64,000 bases of DNA from Candidatus Saccharimonadota bacterium (GCA_946893605.1 OX335598.1:372001-436000); one strand, 5' to 3'; positions 39,374-49,408 are shown, counted from the first letter of the stretch. A program made the numbers and translations. Notes: a model not told the origin generated them from the sequence alone.

Positions 39374-40396
39374 TTATTCACTCTTTTTCAGATAATACGC
39401 CACATCCGCCACCAACTCGACCAAGCGATTAGAATAGCCCCATTCATTGTCATACCAGACCATAACCTTGATCAAATTACCACCAACTACCTTCGTCAAC
39501 GGAAGATCGACAATTCCAGAATATGAATTGCCAATGAAGTCGCGGCTGACTAAAGGTTCCTCAGAAACACCCAAAATGCCTTGATAGAAATTACTCTGGG
39601 CGGCTTTTTTGAACGCGTCATTTACCTGCTCGACAGTCACATCTTTCCTGAGAAGCGCCGTCACGTCACTAAGCGACACCACTGGAGTCGGTACGCGCAC
39701 GCTAAGTCCGTCAAATTTTCCAGTTAGCTGCGGCAAGGTTTTAGTTACAGCAATTGCGGCGCCAGTCGTAGTCGGGACAATGTTTTCGGCGGCGTTGCGA
39801 CCTTCTCTAAGATCCTTGGATAGCGCGTCCTGAAGCTTTTGGCTAGCCGTATAACTATGCACCGTCGTTAGCATTGACTTTTCAACGCCAAACTCCGCGT
39901 CCAAAATCGCCATAACCGCGCCCAGAGAATTGGTCGTACAGCTAGCGTTAGACACGATTGGCGTCGCGTTTTTTACCTTGTCATCGTTAGTTCCCAAAAC
40001 GATCGTATCGACTCCCTCAGACTTCGTCGGACCACTGATAACCACACGCTTTGCGCCAGCCGTTAAGTGCTTGCCCGCGCCATCTTTATCGGTGAAAAAT
40101 CCTGTCGATTCAATCACCACATCAATATTCAAATCTCGCCACGGCAGATTTTCTGGATCTTTCTCAGCCAACACCTTAACCGACTTACCCTCAATAATCA
40201 GCTCATTTTCCGTAAAATCAACTTGGCGCCCGTACTCGCCGTAATTGCTATCATGCTTCAACAAATACGCCAAAGTTTTCGTGTCAGTCAAATCATTGAT
40301 CGCAACAATTTCCAAGTCGCTTCGCTCGTTCGCAATCTTAAACGCATTGCGTCCGATTCGCCCGAAGCCGTTAATTGCTATTCTCGTTACAGCCAT
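39374..40396 (-). CDS. gapA: Glyceraldehyde-3-phosphate dehydrogenase, type I
   Basis: 340 residues, full length, intact. NAD-binding INGFGRIGRNAFK at the N-terminus, catalytic Cys153 in SNASCTTN, and WYDNEWGYSNRLVEL at the C-terminus. Catalyses phosphorylating oxidation of glyceraldehyde-3-phosphate in glycolysis. GGGAGGG precedes the ATG, so unlike many neighbours it has a leader. Divergent from rel. Confidence 0.97.
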   Translation of the reverse strand: MAVTRIAINGFGRIGRNAFKIANERSDLEIVAINDLTDTKTLAYLLKHDSNYGEYGRQVDFTENELIIEGKSVKVLAEKDPENLPWRDLNIDVVIESTGFFTDKDGAGKHLTAGAKRVVISGPTKSEGVDTIVLGTNDDKVKNATPIVSNASCTTNSLGAVMAILDAEFGVEKSMLTTVHSYTASQKLQDALSKDLREGRNAAENIVPTTTGAAIAVTKTLPQLTGKFDGLSVRVPTPVVSLSDVTALLRKDVTVEQVNDAFKKAAQSNFYQGILGVSEEPLVSRDFIGNSYSGIVDLPLTKVVGGNLIKVMVWYDNEWGYSNRLVELVADVAYYLKKSE

Positions 40397-40466
40397 ATCG
40401 CCCTCCCTGTTAGATATTTTCGCTTTAGCTTTTCTTAATTATACTACAAAGTTGTATAATATAAAT

Positions 40467-41982
40467 ATGACGCGCGAAGAGTTATTGTCAATTGCTGAAC
40501 AAAAATACGACGAAATGCCAGTATTGGTTTTAGCGAGCGCAATCGATTACGCCACGGAAAAGCACGCTGGACAAAAGCGCAAAAGTGGCGAGCCATACAT
40601 TAATCACCCATTGGCGGTGGCGGGAATTCTGATTGAATGGGGCATGGATATTGATACGGTCGTGGCGGGAGTTCTGCACGACACAGTCGAAGATACCGAC
40701 GCAACTTTAGACGATTTGGAAAGTTTGTTTGGACGCGATGTGGCGTTTCTGGTGGATGGCGTAACTAAAGTTTCACAAGCTCGTGCCGGAATGCGAAATT
40801 TGGATAGTTATTTACCACACACGAAGGACAATTTGACCAAGTTGATGATTGCCGTGGGTGAAGATGTGCGCGTGATAATTATCAAGCTAGCCGACCGCCT
40901 GCACAATATGCGAACCTTGCAATTTATGACGCCAGAAAAGCAGAAAAAAATTGCCAGAGAGACAATTGAGGTTTTTGCGCCGCTGGCCGACCGCTTAAAT
41001 ATGGGGCGAGTTCGCGTTCAATTGGAAGAGCTGAGTTTTAGATATTTGATGCCGAAAGCTTTTCAGGAAACCAAAAATTTGATGGACAGTCGACTGAAAA
41101 AATCGCAACGAAAACTGGATCACGTTCGCCGTGAAGTTGAAGCGCGACTAAAGGCGGAAAAGCTGGTTTTCCAGATGGACGGACGCGTTAAGAGCGTTTA
41201 TAGTCTGTTTAAGAAATTGGACAAAGTTGGCGATATTGATAAGATTTACGATTTGATTGCCCTGAGGATAATTGTCGATGATTTATCAACTGGATATTTG
41301 GTTCTGGGAATTCTACATGATATGTATCAGCCGATGTACGAGAGGATTAAAGATTACGTTGCTAATCCAAAACCAAATGGCTATCAAAGTCTTCACACAA
41401 CCGTACAAACGCCAAGTGGGCAAATTGTCGAGTTCCAGATTCGAACCAAAGAAATGCACGAATATGCTGAGCGTGGTTTGGCCGCCAGCTTCCATTATAA
41501 TGAGCAAAAATTGACCGACGCCTATAAAAAAGGAAAAATCGGAACTATGCCAGCCGATTTGTCGTGGATTCGCGAACTTCAGGAGGCTGCTGCCTTAATT
41601 AGCGAAGGAAAGCGATTCGACTCCAACAAATTCCGAATGAAGCTGTTTTCTGACAGGATTTTCGTATATTCACCAAAGGGCGACATTTATGATTTGCCTC
41701 GCGGGGCATTTCCCTTGGATTATGCCTACCAGATCCTCCGACGTGCGGCGCGCGCAGAGTGGATTTAAGATCAACGGCGTAATGAAGCCGTTCAATTACA
41801 AATTGAGGCACGGCGACACAATTGAAGTCTTAACAAGCAAATCCGCTCGTCCAAAACCAGATTGGCGGGACGTCATAATTACACCACACGCCAAAGATAA
41901 ATTGCGCTTACAATTATCCCGCTCAAACGGCATCTTACAACAATTAACTGGCGGCGTTTCCTCGTTCTTCCGACACAAGTAA
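40467..41982 (+). CDS. rel: RelA/SpoT-type (p)ppGpp synthetase/hydrolase, short form (frameshifted)
   Basis: Makes and degrades the alarmone (p)ppGpp. The HD hydrolase domain has HDTVEDT and KLADRLHNM. The synthetase domain has YDLIALRIIV, NGYQSLHTTV and EFQIRTKEMHEYAERG. A TGS domain follows (FAPKGDIYDLPRGA-like YSPKGDIYDLPRGAFPLDY, then GFKINGVMKPFNYKLRHGD). It ends at about 505 residues with no ACT domain, shorter than classical Rel. The frame breaks near 41735-41755 between DYAYQ and GFKING. ATG is 6 bases after TATAAT (40455-40460), so the long upstream extension in the open frame is rejected. Confidence 0.93.
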
Positions 41983-42024
41983 CGCTCGCCAGTCTCTCGA
42001 TTTTAATCAGCAATCAAACGCGAT

Positions 42025-42555
42025 TTATTTTTCGTTCCAACGAGTAATTGATTCGCGGATAATTTGCTTTGCCCTTTCTACATCGCCAAATCCCTTGACT
42101 ACTGTTGAGCCAGGCTTCTTCAAATCCTTGTAGTGATTGAAGTGGTGTTCAATTTGCTTCAACAATTGTGGAGGTAGGTCTTCTAGTGAGTTGATTGCAT
42201 TGCCAGTGTTTCGGTCGTCGGCTGGCACAACAATAACCTTGTCGTCAACTTCATTGTCATCAACGAATTCCAACACGCCGATAACTTTTGCTTCCATAAA
42301 AATACCAGTTGTCAGCGGCTCGTCGGTGATAATTAGCGCGTCCAATTCGTCGCCGTCTTCATCCAAAGTCTGTGGAATGAAACCGTAGTTTGTTGGCTTT
42401 GCAAAAATAGCTGGCTCAACACGATCCAACTGCATCACTGCAAGCTCACGATTCCACTCGATCTTATGACTTGATCCCTGTGGAATCTCAACAACTACAT
42501 TTACGATGCCATTTTCGACATCACCAGGTGTTAAAATTTGATTAAAATCTGCCAT
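42025..42555 (-). CDS. ppa: Inorganic pyrophosphatase, family I
   Basis: 176 residues. Hydrolyses pyrophosphate to drive biosynthesis. The signature DGDELDALIITDEPL carries the metal-binding aspartates, preceded by NYGFIPQTL, with IVVPADDRN and HFNHYKDLK later. An AGGAG site precedes the ATG. It follows trxB directly. Confidence 0.96.
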   Translation of the reverse strand: MADFNQILTPGDVENGIVNVVVEIPQGSSHKIEWNRELAVMQLDRVEPAIFAKPTNYGFIPQTLDEDGDELDALIITDEPLTTGIFMEAKVIGVLEFVDDNEVDDKVIVVPADDRNTGNAINSLEDLPPQLLKQIEHHFNHYKDLKKPGSTVVKGFGDVERAKQIIRESITRWNEK

Positions 42556-42558
42556 TTT

Positions 42559-43491
42559 TTACTCCTCTCTGGCTTTTTCTTGTAAATATTCACGAATCTG
42601 CAGCGCTGCCACCGCACCTTCACCAACCGCCGAAGCGATTTGCATAGTTGACCCCGAGCGTACATCGCCAGAAGCAAAAACGCCAGGAATATTAGTGTGC
42701 AGATGTTCGTCGGTAATGATGTGTCCACCCAAATCCAACTCAACATCCGAATTTGCCAGGAATTGCGTGTTCGGAATTAGCCCAATAAACACAAACAATC
42801 CGTCAGCGGTAAATTCTTTCTGCTCGCCGTTTTGGGTCGACTTAACGCCGTAAAATTTATCGTCCTTGACAATAATTTCATCAGTCGTTGCACCGATGTG
42901 AACGGTAATTTTTCCATCATCGACATACTTCTGCAAATCTTTTTGCAAGATGTCACTGGCGCGCAACTTACTGCGAACTAGCAGATCAATGTGGCTAGCG
43001 TATCGCGTCAAAAATATTGCTTCCTGCACGGCAGAATTTCCACCGCCGACAACGATTAGATTTTTATCACGATAAAACGCACCGTCGCAAGTCGCACAGT
43101 AATGCACGCCTCGACCATATAATTCATCTTCGCCCGGAACGCCTAATTTGCGATGATTCGAGCCAGTCGCTAGCAAAACTGACTTCGCGCGAACAGATTG
43201 ACCGTCAATTGTCAGCTCCAACTCGCCATCAACTTGCTTCAATTCCGTCACGTCGCCATACTCAATCTTCGCACCAAATCGCTCCGCTTGTTGTTGCAAT
43301 TCAGATGCCAATTTCATTCCCGTAACGCCCTCAGCAAATCCAGGATAATTGTCAATTTGATCAGTAATCGCCGCCATTCCGCCGACCACGCCACGCTCAT
43401 ACAATGTCGTGTCGACATCTTCACGCGACAAGTAAATTGCCGCCGTTAACGCGCTTGGACCAGCGCCAACAATAATAACATCTTTAGACAT
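42559..43491 (-). CDS. trxB: Thioredoxin reductase
   Basis: 310 residues, FAD/NADPH flavoprotein that reduces thioredoxin. FAD site VGAGPSALTAAIYLSR, redox pair Cys132-Ala-Thr-Cys135 (CATCDGAF), NADPH site VVGGGNSAVQEAI and the C-terminal FAD-contact GVFASGDVRSG. It overlaps the upstream FKBP gene by 8 bases. Confidence 0.96.
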   Translation of the reverse strand: MSKDVIIVGAGPSALTAAIYLSREDVDTTLYERGVVGGMAAITDQIDNYPGFAEGVTGMKLASELQQQAERFGAKIEYGDVTELKQVDGELELTIDGQSVRAKSVLLATGSNHRKLGVPGEDELYGRGVHYCATCDGAFYRDKNLIVVGGGNSAVQEAIFLTRYASHIDLLVRSKLRASDILQKDLQKYVDDGKITVHIGATTDEIIVKDDKFYGVKSTQNGEQKEFTADGLFVFIGLIPNTQFLANSDVELDLGGHIITDEHLHTNIPGVFASGDVRSGSTMQIASAVGEGAVAALQIREYLQEKAREE

Positions 43492-44161
43492 TGAAACCTC
43501 GCGATCGATAATATTGCTTCATCACTTCTGGCATTTCCGGCTCTGGAATATCAGCCGGCTTTTCAATAGCCATCACCACAAACTTAAGCGGAGAATTTGC
43601 AGGAATTTTATCGCCCTGAGCTTTGTCGCCATAAGCCTTGTCGGCTGGAATTGTTAATTCACGCACGCCGCCAATTTTCATGCCAATCAAACCCTCTTTC
43701 CAACCCTGAATAACTGCAGTATTTGCTGGGCCGTCCATATTGAGCGGAGCTTTCAATTTGCCGTCAGCGATTGATTGATCGAAAATCTCACCCTTAGCAT
43801 TCCAGCCAATGTAATAAACAGCCAACTTGGTGTCGTCCTTAACTTCAGCGCCTTCGCCCTCAACCAAATCTTCCTTAACAAGCTCTTTCACGTCACCGGC
43901 TTCAAACGCGCCAACTCGTGAGCTAAACTCAGAAAACTTGCCGTAATATTTTTGACTCAATTCATTAGCCTGAGCCTCTACTTTCTTTTTTCGCTCGTTA
44001 GTAGCCTTGGTGTATTCATCCTTAGCTTTTTCAAACGCGGCTTGATCTTTGGCTTCATTTCCAGGCGCCACCATCATAGCGACAAATCCGCCAACGGTCC
44101 CTAGAAACATCATGCCGGCAATAACCCAAATACCTATTCTCTGGCCTTTTGTAGTTGCCAT
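43484..44161 (-). CDS. Membrane-anchored FKBP-type peptidyl-prolyl isomerase
   Basis: 225 residues. An N-terminal membrane helix (about residues 9-31) is followed by a charged helix and then an FKBP domain (YYIGWNAKGEIFDQS, VIQGWKEGLIGMKIGG, RELTIPADKAYGD, PLKFVVMAIEK). It likely assists folding of exported proteins on the outer face of the membrane. AAGGAGG precedes the ATG. In one operon with trxB and ppa. Confidence 0.92.
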   Translation of the reverse strand: MATTKGQRIGIWVIAGMMFLGTVGGFVAMMVAPGNEAKDQAAFEKAKDEYTKATNERKKKVEAQANELSQKYYGKFSEFSSRVGAFEAGDVKELVKEDLVEGEGAEVKDDTKLAVYYIGWNAKGEIFDQSIADGKLKAPLNMDGPANTAVIQGWKEGLIGMKIGGVRELTIPADKAYGDKAQGDKIPANSPLKFVVMAIEKPADIPEPEMPEVMKQYYRSRGFNV

Positions 44162-44219
44162 ATTCCTCCTTTATTTACCTTTCAATTATAGCAATTTTTA
44201 TCAAGCGCAACAAATCACG

Positions 44220-46733
44220 TTAAACCTGAGCGGCGTCAAATTCTTCCGCAGCCATCGCGGCAATCTCCTCAATAATCGGCGCAATGTCTCTATCTTCCAG
44301 CGTCCGCTTGACGCTCGTAAACTTTACATTCAAAGTTACAGTTTTTGTCGAATCGTCATTTTTTGGCTGATATATCGCAATTGGCGTTATGTCAATTTGC
44401 AACTCACCGTGTTTTTTCGCAACTTCTTCAGCGCAAGCATAAACCTTCGCATAATCAACATTCGAATCCATCTTCAATGAAATGTCTCTGGCGGTCGACG
44501 GGAATCGACTTAACGGCTGGTAATTATAGCCCTGATTTTTACTCAGATTTTCTTGCAATTTTTCAATGTCAATAGAAAACGCCGCGGTGTAATCTGGCAA
44601 TTTGAAATTACGTCTGGCAGACTGAGCCAGCTCGCCAACAATCCCCAAATTGTCACCATTCTTCGCCACAATCCAAGCGCTGCGTTTCGCATCAAATGGC
44701 GCTGGGACGTCGCTGTCAGATTCCGCAATCTTCACAAAATCAACCTCAACACTCAAATCTTTCATCAGCCTTTCAGCAATTTTCCTCACCTTATAAAACG
44801 GCGCGCCAGCTTGAGGTTTTTTATTCGCATAAACTCCGTCAATGAAAGTCTTTTCAATCGGCAAATTCTCATCGTTAAAACCTAATTTCTTATCGTGAAT
44901 TTTGCCAATTTCAAACAACATAAATTCATCATGCCCAGATTTTATATTGGCATGAACTTTATCTAACAAACTCGGCAAAATGCTAATTCGGTAATATTGC
45001 AAGTCTGGACTAAGTGCATTACTCAAGCGATACGCACGGCTCGGATCTTGCTCGGAATTTTTCAAAACGCGCTCATGAACAAAGCTATATGTCAAAACTT
45101 CGTTCGCTCCAGCTCGCGACAAACTTTGGCGAATTCTCTGTTTCAATTCACGACGCTTATTCTTCAAAGCAGGCTTAATGCTTCGCTCTGGCAAATGACG
45201 AGGCAATCTATCAAAACCATACAGTCGCCCAACTTCCTCAACGACATCCTCAGGAAGCTCAATATCTGTTCGCCAAAATGGACTGTAAACCATCACGCCA
45301 GCTTCGCCATATTTATTACCATCGTCAACGATAAATTCAACATTCTTTAGTAGTGTCTCAATCTCATTCTCGGCAAAATCAACACCCAGACGTTCTTCGA
45401 CAAACCTTTTAGGAATCAACAATCCACCGTGCCAGTGCTTACCATCGACCAACACTTGTCGCAATGAAGAATGATTCTTAAATAGCATAGGACTAGCTTG
45501 AACACCACCAACCATACCAATTAACCATTTTAAGACAGGGTCAATTTGTGCTGGCGATTGCCCCTTGTTGAAACGGGTCAGCGCATCTGTAAAAATCCCG
45601 TGGCGCATAGCTGTGCGACGTAGCGCGTACATATCAAAATTAGCACATTCAAGGACAATATTCTTCGTTTCAGCCGAAACTTCAGTGTCAGCGCCGCCCA
45701 TAATTCCAGCTAGCCCAATCACACCTTCGCCATCAACAATCACAATATCGCCAGACGTCAATTCATATTCCTTGCCATTAAGCAAACCAACTTTCTCGCC
45801 ATCGTGCGCCATTCGCACGCCAAGTTTATGCCCGCGCAACTTGTCATAATCATAAGCGTGGGTCGGTTGCGCCGTCATAAACATTACGTAGTTTGTCGCG
45901 TCAACGATATTGTTAATTGGCTTGCCGCCCATCGCAACTAATTGACATTGCAGCCACAACGGACTTGAATGGATATCTACATTTTTTATAGCAATCGCAG
46001 AGAATGCGGGCGCAAGCTCATTAGCTTCGTTAAACACTTCAAGTTCTAAGCCATCGCTATCTGCGAATTCTTGAATAGCATTATACCAGTCAGGACTATT
46101 AAACTGCCGATGAAAAATACCAGCAATTTCGCGCGCCACACCGAGTTGCCCAAAACAATCCGGCCTGTGCGTAAACATCTTATTCTCAATTTCCAGCACG
46201 TAATCGTCCAGTCCAAACACTTCCGCAAAACTCGCGCCAGCCTGAAGTGTAACGCCTGCTGGAATATCACGCTCATTAATCTCGATAATTCCCTCGTGAT
46301 CCGTACCAATCGCCAGCTCGTCAGCCGCCGCCAGCATACCCTGGCTTAGGATTCCACGCAGCGGTCGCGCATCTAGCACGAATGGCTCGGCATCATCAAA
46401 ACTTGCTGGGACGGTGCTTTTTGGCGGCAACCAAATTGCCCACATATCAGCATGAACGTTCGGCGCACCGCAAACCACTTGCACGTAACCATTATCATCC
46501 CTTGGGACGTCAGCTACGCCACCATCGTCAATTTTAGTCACGCTCAAACGATCCGCATTCGGATGCTTTTCGCACTCAACAACCCGCACAATGCGCGCGC
46601 CACCATATTTGGCCTTCAAGTCAATCACTTCCTCGACACCACCAAGCTGCTGATTGACACGCGACACCAACTCATCAACTGGCGGCAACTCAAAATTAAT
46701 CAATTGTTTTATAAGATTTAAGCTAACTTTCAT
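44220..46733 (-). CDS. pheT: Phenylalanyl-tRNA synthetase beta subunit
   Basis: 837 residues from the chosen start MKVSLNLIKQ. An EMAP-type tRNA-binding domain (CEKHPNADRLSV) is followed by B3/B4 editing, B5 and core domains and a C-terminal FDX-ACB anticodon-binding domain (YQPLSRFPSTARDISLKM). The start is preferred over upstream MPVRW because TATAAT lies 9 bases before it and the family begins this way. The partner pheS lies about 9 kb away rather than adjacent. The first 34 bases around its start are repeated 500 bp away. Confidence 0.95.
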   Translation of the reverse strand: MKVSLNLIKQLINFELPPVDELVSRVNQQLGGVEEVIDLKAKYGGARIVRVVECEKHPNADRLSVTKIDDGGVADVPRDDNGYVQVVCGAPNVHADMWAIWLPPKSTVPASFDDAEPFVLDARPLRGILSQGMLAAADELAIGTDHEGIIEINERDIPAGVTLQAGASFAEVFGLDDYVLEIENKMFTHRPDCFGQLGVAREIAGIFHRQFNSPDWYNAIQEFADSDGLELEVFNEANELAPAFSAIAIKNVDIHSSPLWLQCQLVAMGGKPINNIVDATNYVMFMTAQPTHAYDYDKLRGHKLGVRMAHDGEKVGLLNGKEYELTSGDIVIVDGEGVIGLAGIMGGADTEVSAETKNIVLECANFDMYALRRTAMRHGIFTDALTRFNKGQSPAQIDPVLKWLIGMVGGVQASPMLFKNHSSLRQVLVDGKHWHGGLLIPKRFVEERLGVDFAENEIETLLKNVEFIVDDGNKYGEAGVMVYSPFWRTDIELPEDVVEEVGRLYGFDRLPRHLPERSIKPALKNKRRELKQRIRQSLSRAGANEVLTYSFVHERVLKNSEQDPSRAYRLSNALSPDLQYYRISILPSLLDKVHANIKSGHDEFMLFEIGKIHDKKLGFNDENLPIEKTFIDGVYANKKPQAGAPFYKVRKIAERLMKDLSVEVDFVKIAESDSDVPAPFDAKRSAWIVAKNGDNLGIVGELAQSARRNFKLPDYTAAFSIDIEKLQENLSKNQGYNYQPLSRFPSTARDISLKMDSNVDYAKVYACAEEVAKKHGELQIDITPIAIYQPKNDDSTKTVTLNVKFTSVKRTLEDRDIAPIIEEIAAMAAEEFDAAQV

Positions 46734-46744
46734 ACTGATATAAT
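46711..46744. repeat. 34-bp direct repeat, copy 1 (pheT start/promoter)
   Basis: This stretch encodes the first codons and promoter of pheT. It matches 47211-47244 at 31 of 34 positions, exactly 500 bp away, and all three differences are transitions. Confidence 0.8.
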
Positions 46745-46903
46745 TATACCATCTTACCGGCAAGTAATCGACCTTAGAAAACTACAAATAACAAAGGTAA
46801 AATGCTCTAGGGCAAAATACAGCCATCCTTGAGCAGGCAGAGATAATCCTCAAGGACACCTCTTCGCGCTCGGAGGGGATCATTCCTGAATTATAATATA
46901 GCT
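46745..46903. other. Intergenic region upstream of pheT with hairpins, no gene
   Basis: No ORF of note. TCCTTGAG pairs with CTCAAGGA (about 46826-46856), and CCTC with GAGG just after. It could be a leader or terminator of either neighbour, or part of the inserted 500-bp segment. At its right end TATAAT (46892-46897) serves the next ORF. Confidence 0.4.
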
Positions 46904-47221
46904 ATGAACTACGATAGATACCTAAAATTGCAGACTCGCCTAGAATGGTTTTATGATTTTCATCCAGAGTTTTTTAATTATATTTCGCCCAAGCAGAAGA
47001 AACTACTGCAGGATACATTCTTGTACGATACGCCCGACGAACACTATCCGGAGTCGTTGCGGGATTTTTATGATAAAAATATTGACAATCAGCCAACACT
47101 TCATAACGATATGTTCTTAGCGGTAGATGCTTTATATAAAGCGGCGGGAGCTGGAAGCTTGTTTGATTATGATAATGTGTTTTTCTTCGTACAAACACGC
47201 CACCAAGCTTATAAGATTTAG
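46904..47221 (+). CDS. Small unknown protein between two repeat copies
   Basis: 105 residues, rich in Tyr, Phe, Asp and His (EWFYDFHPEFFNYI, DYDNVFFFVQTRHQAYKI). No membrane segment and no family recognised. TATAAT ends exactly 6 bases before the ATG, which supports a real, leaderless gene. Its stop lies inside copy 2 of the repeat, so the last codons derive from the duplicated sequence. Confidence 0.55.
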   Translation: MNYDRYLKLQTRLEWFYDFHPEFFNYISPKQKKLLQDTFLYDTPDEHYPESLRDFYDKNIDNQPTLHNDMFLAVDALYKAAGAGSLFDYDNVFFFVQTRHQAYKI

Positions 47222-47244
47222 GCTAACTTCCATGCTGATATAAT
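47211..47244. repeat. 34-bp direct repeat, copy 2
   Basis: Matches 46711-46744 with three transitions. Read leftward it still encodes a pheT-like MEVSLNLI. Read rightward it provides the -10 box (47239-47244) of the next gene. Confidence 0.8.
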
Positions 47245-47250
47245 AAACTC

Positions 47251-48150
47251 ATGATTCACAACTTACATTCAGCATATTCTTTACCAGCAAACCACGATAC
47301 ATGTCACCTATTTGAGCATCTGATTATTAGGCGATTCTTAAAGGAAACGGAAAAAGTTGGCGGCAACCGAGCTTTTGCTGGAGAGTTGGATGGCACGACT
47401 AGCGAATCAAGCGTATTTTTTGCGTCCGCACTATTCACAAGCGAGTCTAATACATTATTTGAAGAGATCATCAACGATATTACGCCTTTTGAGAAGCCTC
47501 TTATTCAACAGTCCATCTCACACATAGAAGCCGAGATGCAATCCAACATTGACATAACAGACATGACGCTACTACAAGAACAGCTCGCTCTTTGTCAAAA
47601 ATATTTTATCGATAGTCAAAAAACCATTCCCAGCAATTCACACCCAAAATCTAAGATTTCTCCTCTTAAAATCAGCCATAGTCCGAAGGATTTTACAGAC
47701 GTTAAGATTGATATAGAAATTGCTGACGCTAGCGATGAATTGACTGCCGCATTTTTCTGCACATACCCAATACTTTTAGATCTAGTGCGCGACATTTGTT
47801 TCGATAAAATCTCATCCTACCCATCCAGCCCCGGAAAGTTTATAGCGTACCATGACGGCAATTACACCAGCCAAACCTACACCGTAAAAAATACAGACCT
47901 TGCTCGACTGAGCTCAAGTGAAACTATACAGGCATATTTACAAAACTTTAACATATCCTCACACGCAGCCGACCTAAGAAACCTTGCCGAAGCTTTCACG
48001 TCCGACCCATTTTATATTTCAGTGCCCATATATTTTTATCAACAAACCGCTACGCCACTATCCAGAAATGACCTAGCGAAAACTATAAACGTCGCAAACA
48101 TGAACGCAATCCTAAAACAAATAAAGGCGACGATAATCCTGGATCATTAG
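47251..48150 (+). CDS. Single-domain M16-like (HXXEH) peptidase homologue
   Basis: 299 residues. HLFEH at residues 19-23 is the inverted zinc motif of M16 peptidases, followed by GGNRAFAGELDGTTSESSVFF, which resembles the family's strand region, and by glutamates 93 and 95 (SHIEAEMQ) at about the right distance for the third zinc ligand. Classical M16 enzymes have two such halves or a partner subunit; this one is short and alone. No signal peptide. TATAAT is exactly 6 bases before the ATG. Activity is uncertain. Confidence 0.65.
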   Translation: MIHNLHSAYSLPANHDTCHLFEHLIIRRFLKETEKVGGNRAFAGELDGTTSESSVFFASALFTSESNTLFEEIINDITPFEKPLIQQSISHIEAEMQSNIDITDMTLLQEQLALCQKYFIDSQKTIPSNSHPKSKISPLKISHSPKDFTDVKIDIEIADASDELTAAFFCTYPILLDLVRDICFDKISSYPSSPGKFIAYHDGNYTSQTYTVKNTDLARLSSSETIQAYLQNFNISSHAADLRNLAEAFTSDPFYISVPIYFYQQTATPLSRNDLAKTINVANMNAILKQIKATIILDH

Positions 48151-48219
48151 TTCTAACTAATTTTCTAGCAGAAAGAAAAGATTCTGAAGAGGAAATATTA
48201 ACGCCGCCAATATGCAAGC

Positions 48220-48561
48220 TTACTGGCAAACCTTAAACTCAATACCAATCACTCCATAAATCTTTTGGTCTTCAATAGAATAAAATTCATAAATTTGATT
48301 TTCCAACCATTCGACATTATCACCGCCGAACTTTCGCGGATTATTATGGGAAAATAAGTCACGAAATGTCGCGTATCTCAGCAAACCAACAACCTCAGCG
48401 GTAACAGTTTGCTCAGAATTATCTCTATTTGTAAAAATAATCCGATCCCCAATCTGGATTTTCTGTCGTTTGGCGTCATATAGTCGCGACTCGATAGTCT
48501 TATTGCCAGAAATAATAGCGCTAAACGGCTCGGTCGCCAATTTTAATTGGTGTGTGGTCAT
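48220..48561 (-). CDS. ASCH domain protein
   Basis: 113 residues from MTTHQLKLATEPFSAI. The pattern KLATEPFSAIISGNKTIESRL followed by GDRIIFTNR and AEVVGLLRYATFRDLF matches ASCH/PUA-like RNA-binding domains. Small ASCH proteins may bind modified nucleosides or RNA; the substrate is unknown. The start has AAAGG upstream. Convergent with the M16-like gene. Confidence 0.8.
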   Translation of the reverse strand: MTTHQLKLATEPFSAIISGNKTIESRLYDAKRQKIQIGDRIIFTNRDNSEQTVTAEVVGLLRYATFRDLFSHNNPRKFGGDNVEWLENQIYEFYSIEDQKIYGVIGIEFKVCQ

Positions 48562-48646
48562 AAAATTATTTGCCTTTCTTGCTATAATTAAACCATCATA
48601 TAAATAAATATTCAAATATCTACACTTCCATAAGAAAGGCTATCAA

Positions 48647-49213
48647 ATGACCAAAAAACTATTAGAAATCGAACGCAAACGCCAGCTAACGGGCAATATT
48701 GAAGAGCTAATCGGGCGGTTGCAAAACATCGGTTTTGAGTTAAAGAGTAATCTTCGCGAAATTGATACGTATTATTCTCGTCCTGATGTCGATTTTATGC
48801 AGACGGTTGAATGCTTGCGGATTCGCCAGCGCGATAGTTTTGCTGAGGTAACATATAAGCCAGCAACGACCGCTGTGACGCATACGGAAAATAATGTAAT
48901 CATTAAGCCCGAGACAAACCTGCCAATTCAGCCCGAAGATGCGGCAACCGCCAAGCAGCTACTGGCAAACCTCGGTATGGTGCAACTGGTCGAGGTCAAC
49001 AAGTATCGTCGCTCGTTTCAGTACTCTGACTTTCCGCAAGCAACGGTAGCCATCGACAAAATCAAAGACGCTGGGACTTTCGTGGAAGTTGAGGTTTTAT
49101 CGGATGATGAAACCAGTGCGCTGATGATGATTAGTGAAATTGAAACCAAACTCGGTCTGGATTCAATGGAAATTGTGACGCGACCTTATCGAGACATTTG
49201 TATGGGCTATTAA
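48647..49213 (+). CDS. CYTH domain phosphohydrolase/cyclase-like protein
   Basis: 188 residues. The defining ExExK motif is EIERK at residues 7-11, followed by DTYYSRPDVDF, ECLRIRQRDSFAEVTYK and VEVEVL with further metal and triphosphate-binding charges. CYTH proteins act on triphosphates (thiamine triphosphatase, tripolyphosphatase, class IV adenylate cyclase). AAAGG precedes the ATG. The 3' flank contains the left copy of the 17-bp repeat. Confidence 0.88.
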   Translation: MTKKLLEIERKRQLTGNIEELIGRLQNIGFELKSNLREIDTYYSRPDVDFMQTVECLRIRQRDSFAEVTYKPATTAVTHTENNVIIKPETNLPIQPEDAATAKQLLANLGMVQLVEVNKYRRSFQYSDFPQATVAIDKIKDAGTFVEVEVLSDDETSALMMISEIETKLGLDSMEIVTRPYRDICMGY

Positions 49214-49224
49214 GAACGCTGACG

Positions 49225-49241
49225 CCACAAAACTTCACAAC
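49225..49241. repeat. 17-bp direct repeat, left copy
   Basis: CCACAAAACTTCACAAC, identical to 52105-52121. Lies just after the CYTH gene and bounds the accessory island. Confidence 0.65.
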
Positions 49242-49408
49242 CCGATCCTATATGTAAGCTTCACTTACCCGAGCTTCCATAGGAATATTACCCACCTCAA
49301 ATCGCAGACACCCCTGCCGAGAAACAATATTGTATACTAATTATAGTTTTATTTTAAGCAGTACTATATTACTACGAACCATTATTCACAAATTCAATAG
49401 AAGAATTA

